The translations under genes were made by a program, and so were the position numbers. From the NCBI GenBank assembly GCA_963921195.1, contig OY992537.1, positions 150,567,341-150,631,340 of the forward strand: a stretch of DNA of 64,000 nucleotides. The letters run 5' to 3'. The stretch comes from Pegoplata infirma (taxonomy: Eukaryota > Arthropoda > Insecta > Diptera > Anthomyiidae). Positions 63,640 through 64,000 of the stretch are shown piece after piece (the stretch's first letter is position 1; each line of letters opens with the position of its first letter). The notes beneath the pieces were generated by a model. That model had not been told where the DNA came from. It saw only the letters and a list, made by a program, of their open reading frames with translations, and searched no databases.

Positions 63640-64000
63640 CTTTATATAAGGCACAGATCCCCGAACAGTGGTAAAATTAAATGGCGAAGGCGTGTTAATG
63701 GACTTATTTAAAAAACTGAAAAGGCTAAGTTGTTTGTTTAAAAAAGAGCTTTCCAATGGTGCCATTCATATTAAAATCTGTCTTATTGTGTCTTTTCAAA
63801 AGCGGAAAAACTGATTTTTTTTAATATTTTGACATTTTCGAAAGTCCTTCTTAACCGATATCAAAACATTCTGTAGCCTATAATCTAAGTTGGAATGAAA
63901 GCTTTATTATGGTTTTTATCTGATCAAAATTGGTTCAGTAGTTTCTTCAAACACCGGTGACAAAGAAAATTTTAGCGAAAAGTGCGTTTTATAATATAGT
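63640..64000. other. AT-rich DNA, no gene
   Basis: No recognised feature. No ORF with a family motif. Confidence 0.6.

Noticed and set aside
1..64000. tRNA or rRNA genes
   Set aside because: No cloverleaf with conserved TTCGANNC boxes or rRNA core sequence was seen by eye; a covariance-model search would be needed to exclude a divergent tRNA.

Overview
This is AT-rich eukaryotic DNA, almost certainly insect and most likely from a higher fly (Diptera). The evidence is Jockey-like and Waldo-like (R1-clade) non-LTR retrotransposons, a Ty3/Gypsy element, many hAT and foldback or MITE-type DNA elements, and simple repeats, with no bacterial-style genes. Nearly every coding region belongs to a transposable element and most are broken. 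The best host-gene candidate is one phase-0 exon on the minus strand (20181-20447). If it is real, much of the window is intron or intergenic DNA.

Layout. 1-8058: AT-rich DNA with a 2.7 kb element bounded by a 16-bp terminal inverted repeat (TIR) and containing a 5'-truncated retrotransposon with a 12-bp target-site duplication (TSD). A foldback element follows, beside a broken C2HC zinc-finger coding fragment, then a 2.1 kb element with TA-flanked TIRs. 8059-13300: a minus-strand Gypsy element with both LTRs, PBS, PPT, gag, protease, RT, RNase H and integrase, disabled at about seven points. 13505-15512: a foldback element with arms of about 650 bp. 15907-19400: a minisatellite and a Jockey-like element (copy 1), split by a 929-bp hAT-type element and truncated at its 3' end. 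21021-24104: a TIR element whose first half is tandemly duplicated; each duplicate received a different hAT-type MITE.

Central result. A second Jockey-like element spans 24734-53903 and is bounded by a 10-bp TSD. It is interrupted by a 25,955-bp unit (27194-53148) with TIR arms of about 370-410 bp and an 8-bp TSD (CTGTTCAT). The uninterrupted site is present in copy 1 at about 16621-16628. The insertion lies on the ATGA overlap of ORF1 and ORF2, so the TSD left each ORF with its own stop or start codon. Inside the unit are a non-LTR element split by a DNA transposon and about 8.9 kb of nearly pure (ACAT)n. That array is broken up by three same-strand Waldo-like elements and TA-targeting MITEs. 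The third Waldo-like copy keeps an intact 992-aa ORF2.

53914-64000: AT-rich DNA, then a hAT-type element with TATCGATA-rich ends and an 8-bp TSD that has swallowed a CR1/Jockey-type retrotransposon, a 119-bp hairpin, and a 1.86 kb near-palindrome made of two inverted copies of a Tc1-like transposase 3' region with a further MITE in one arm.

The long ORFs over the (ACAT)n arrays are artefacts: a stop-free 4-mer stays open in every frame and fuses to the neighbouring Waldo ORFs. All family names come from motif recognition by eye; no database search was run.
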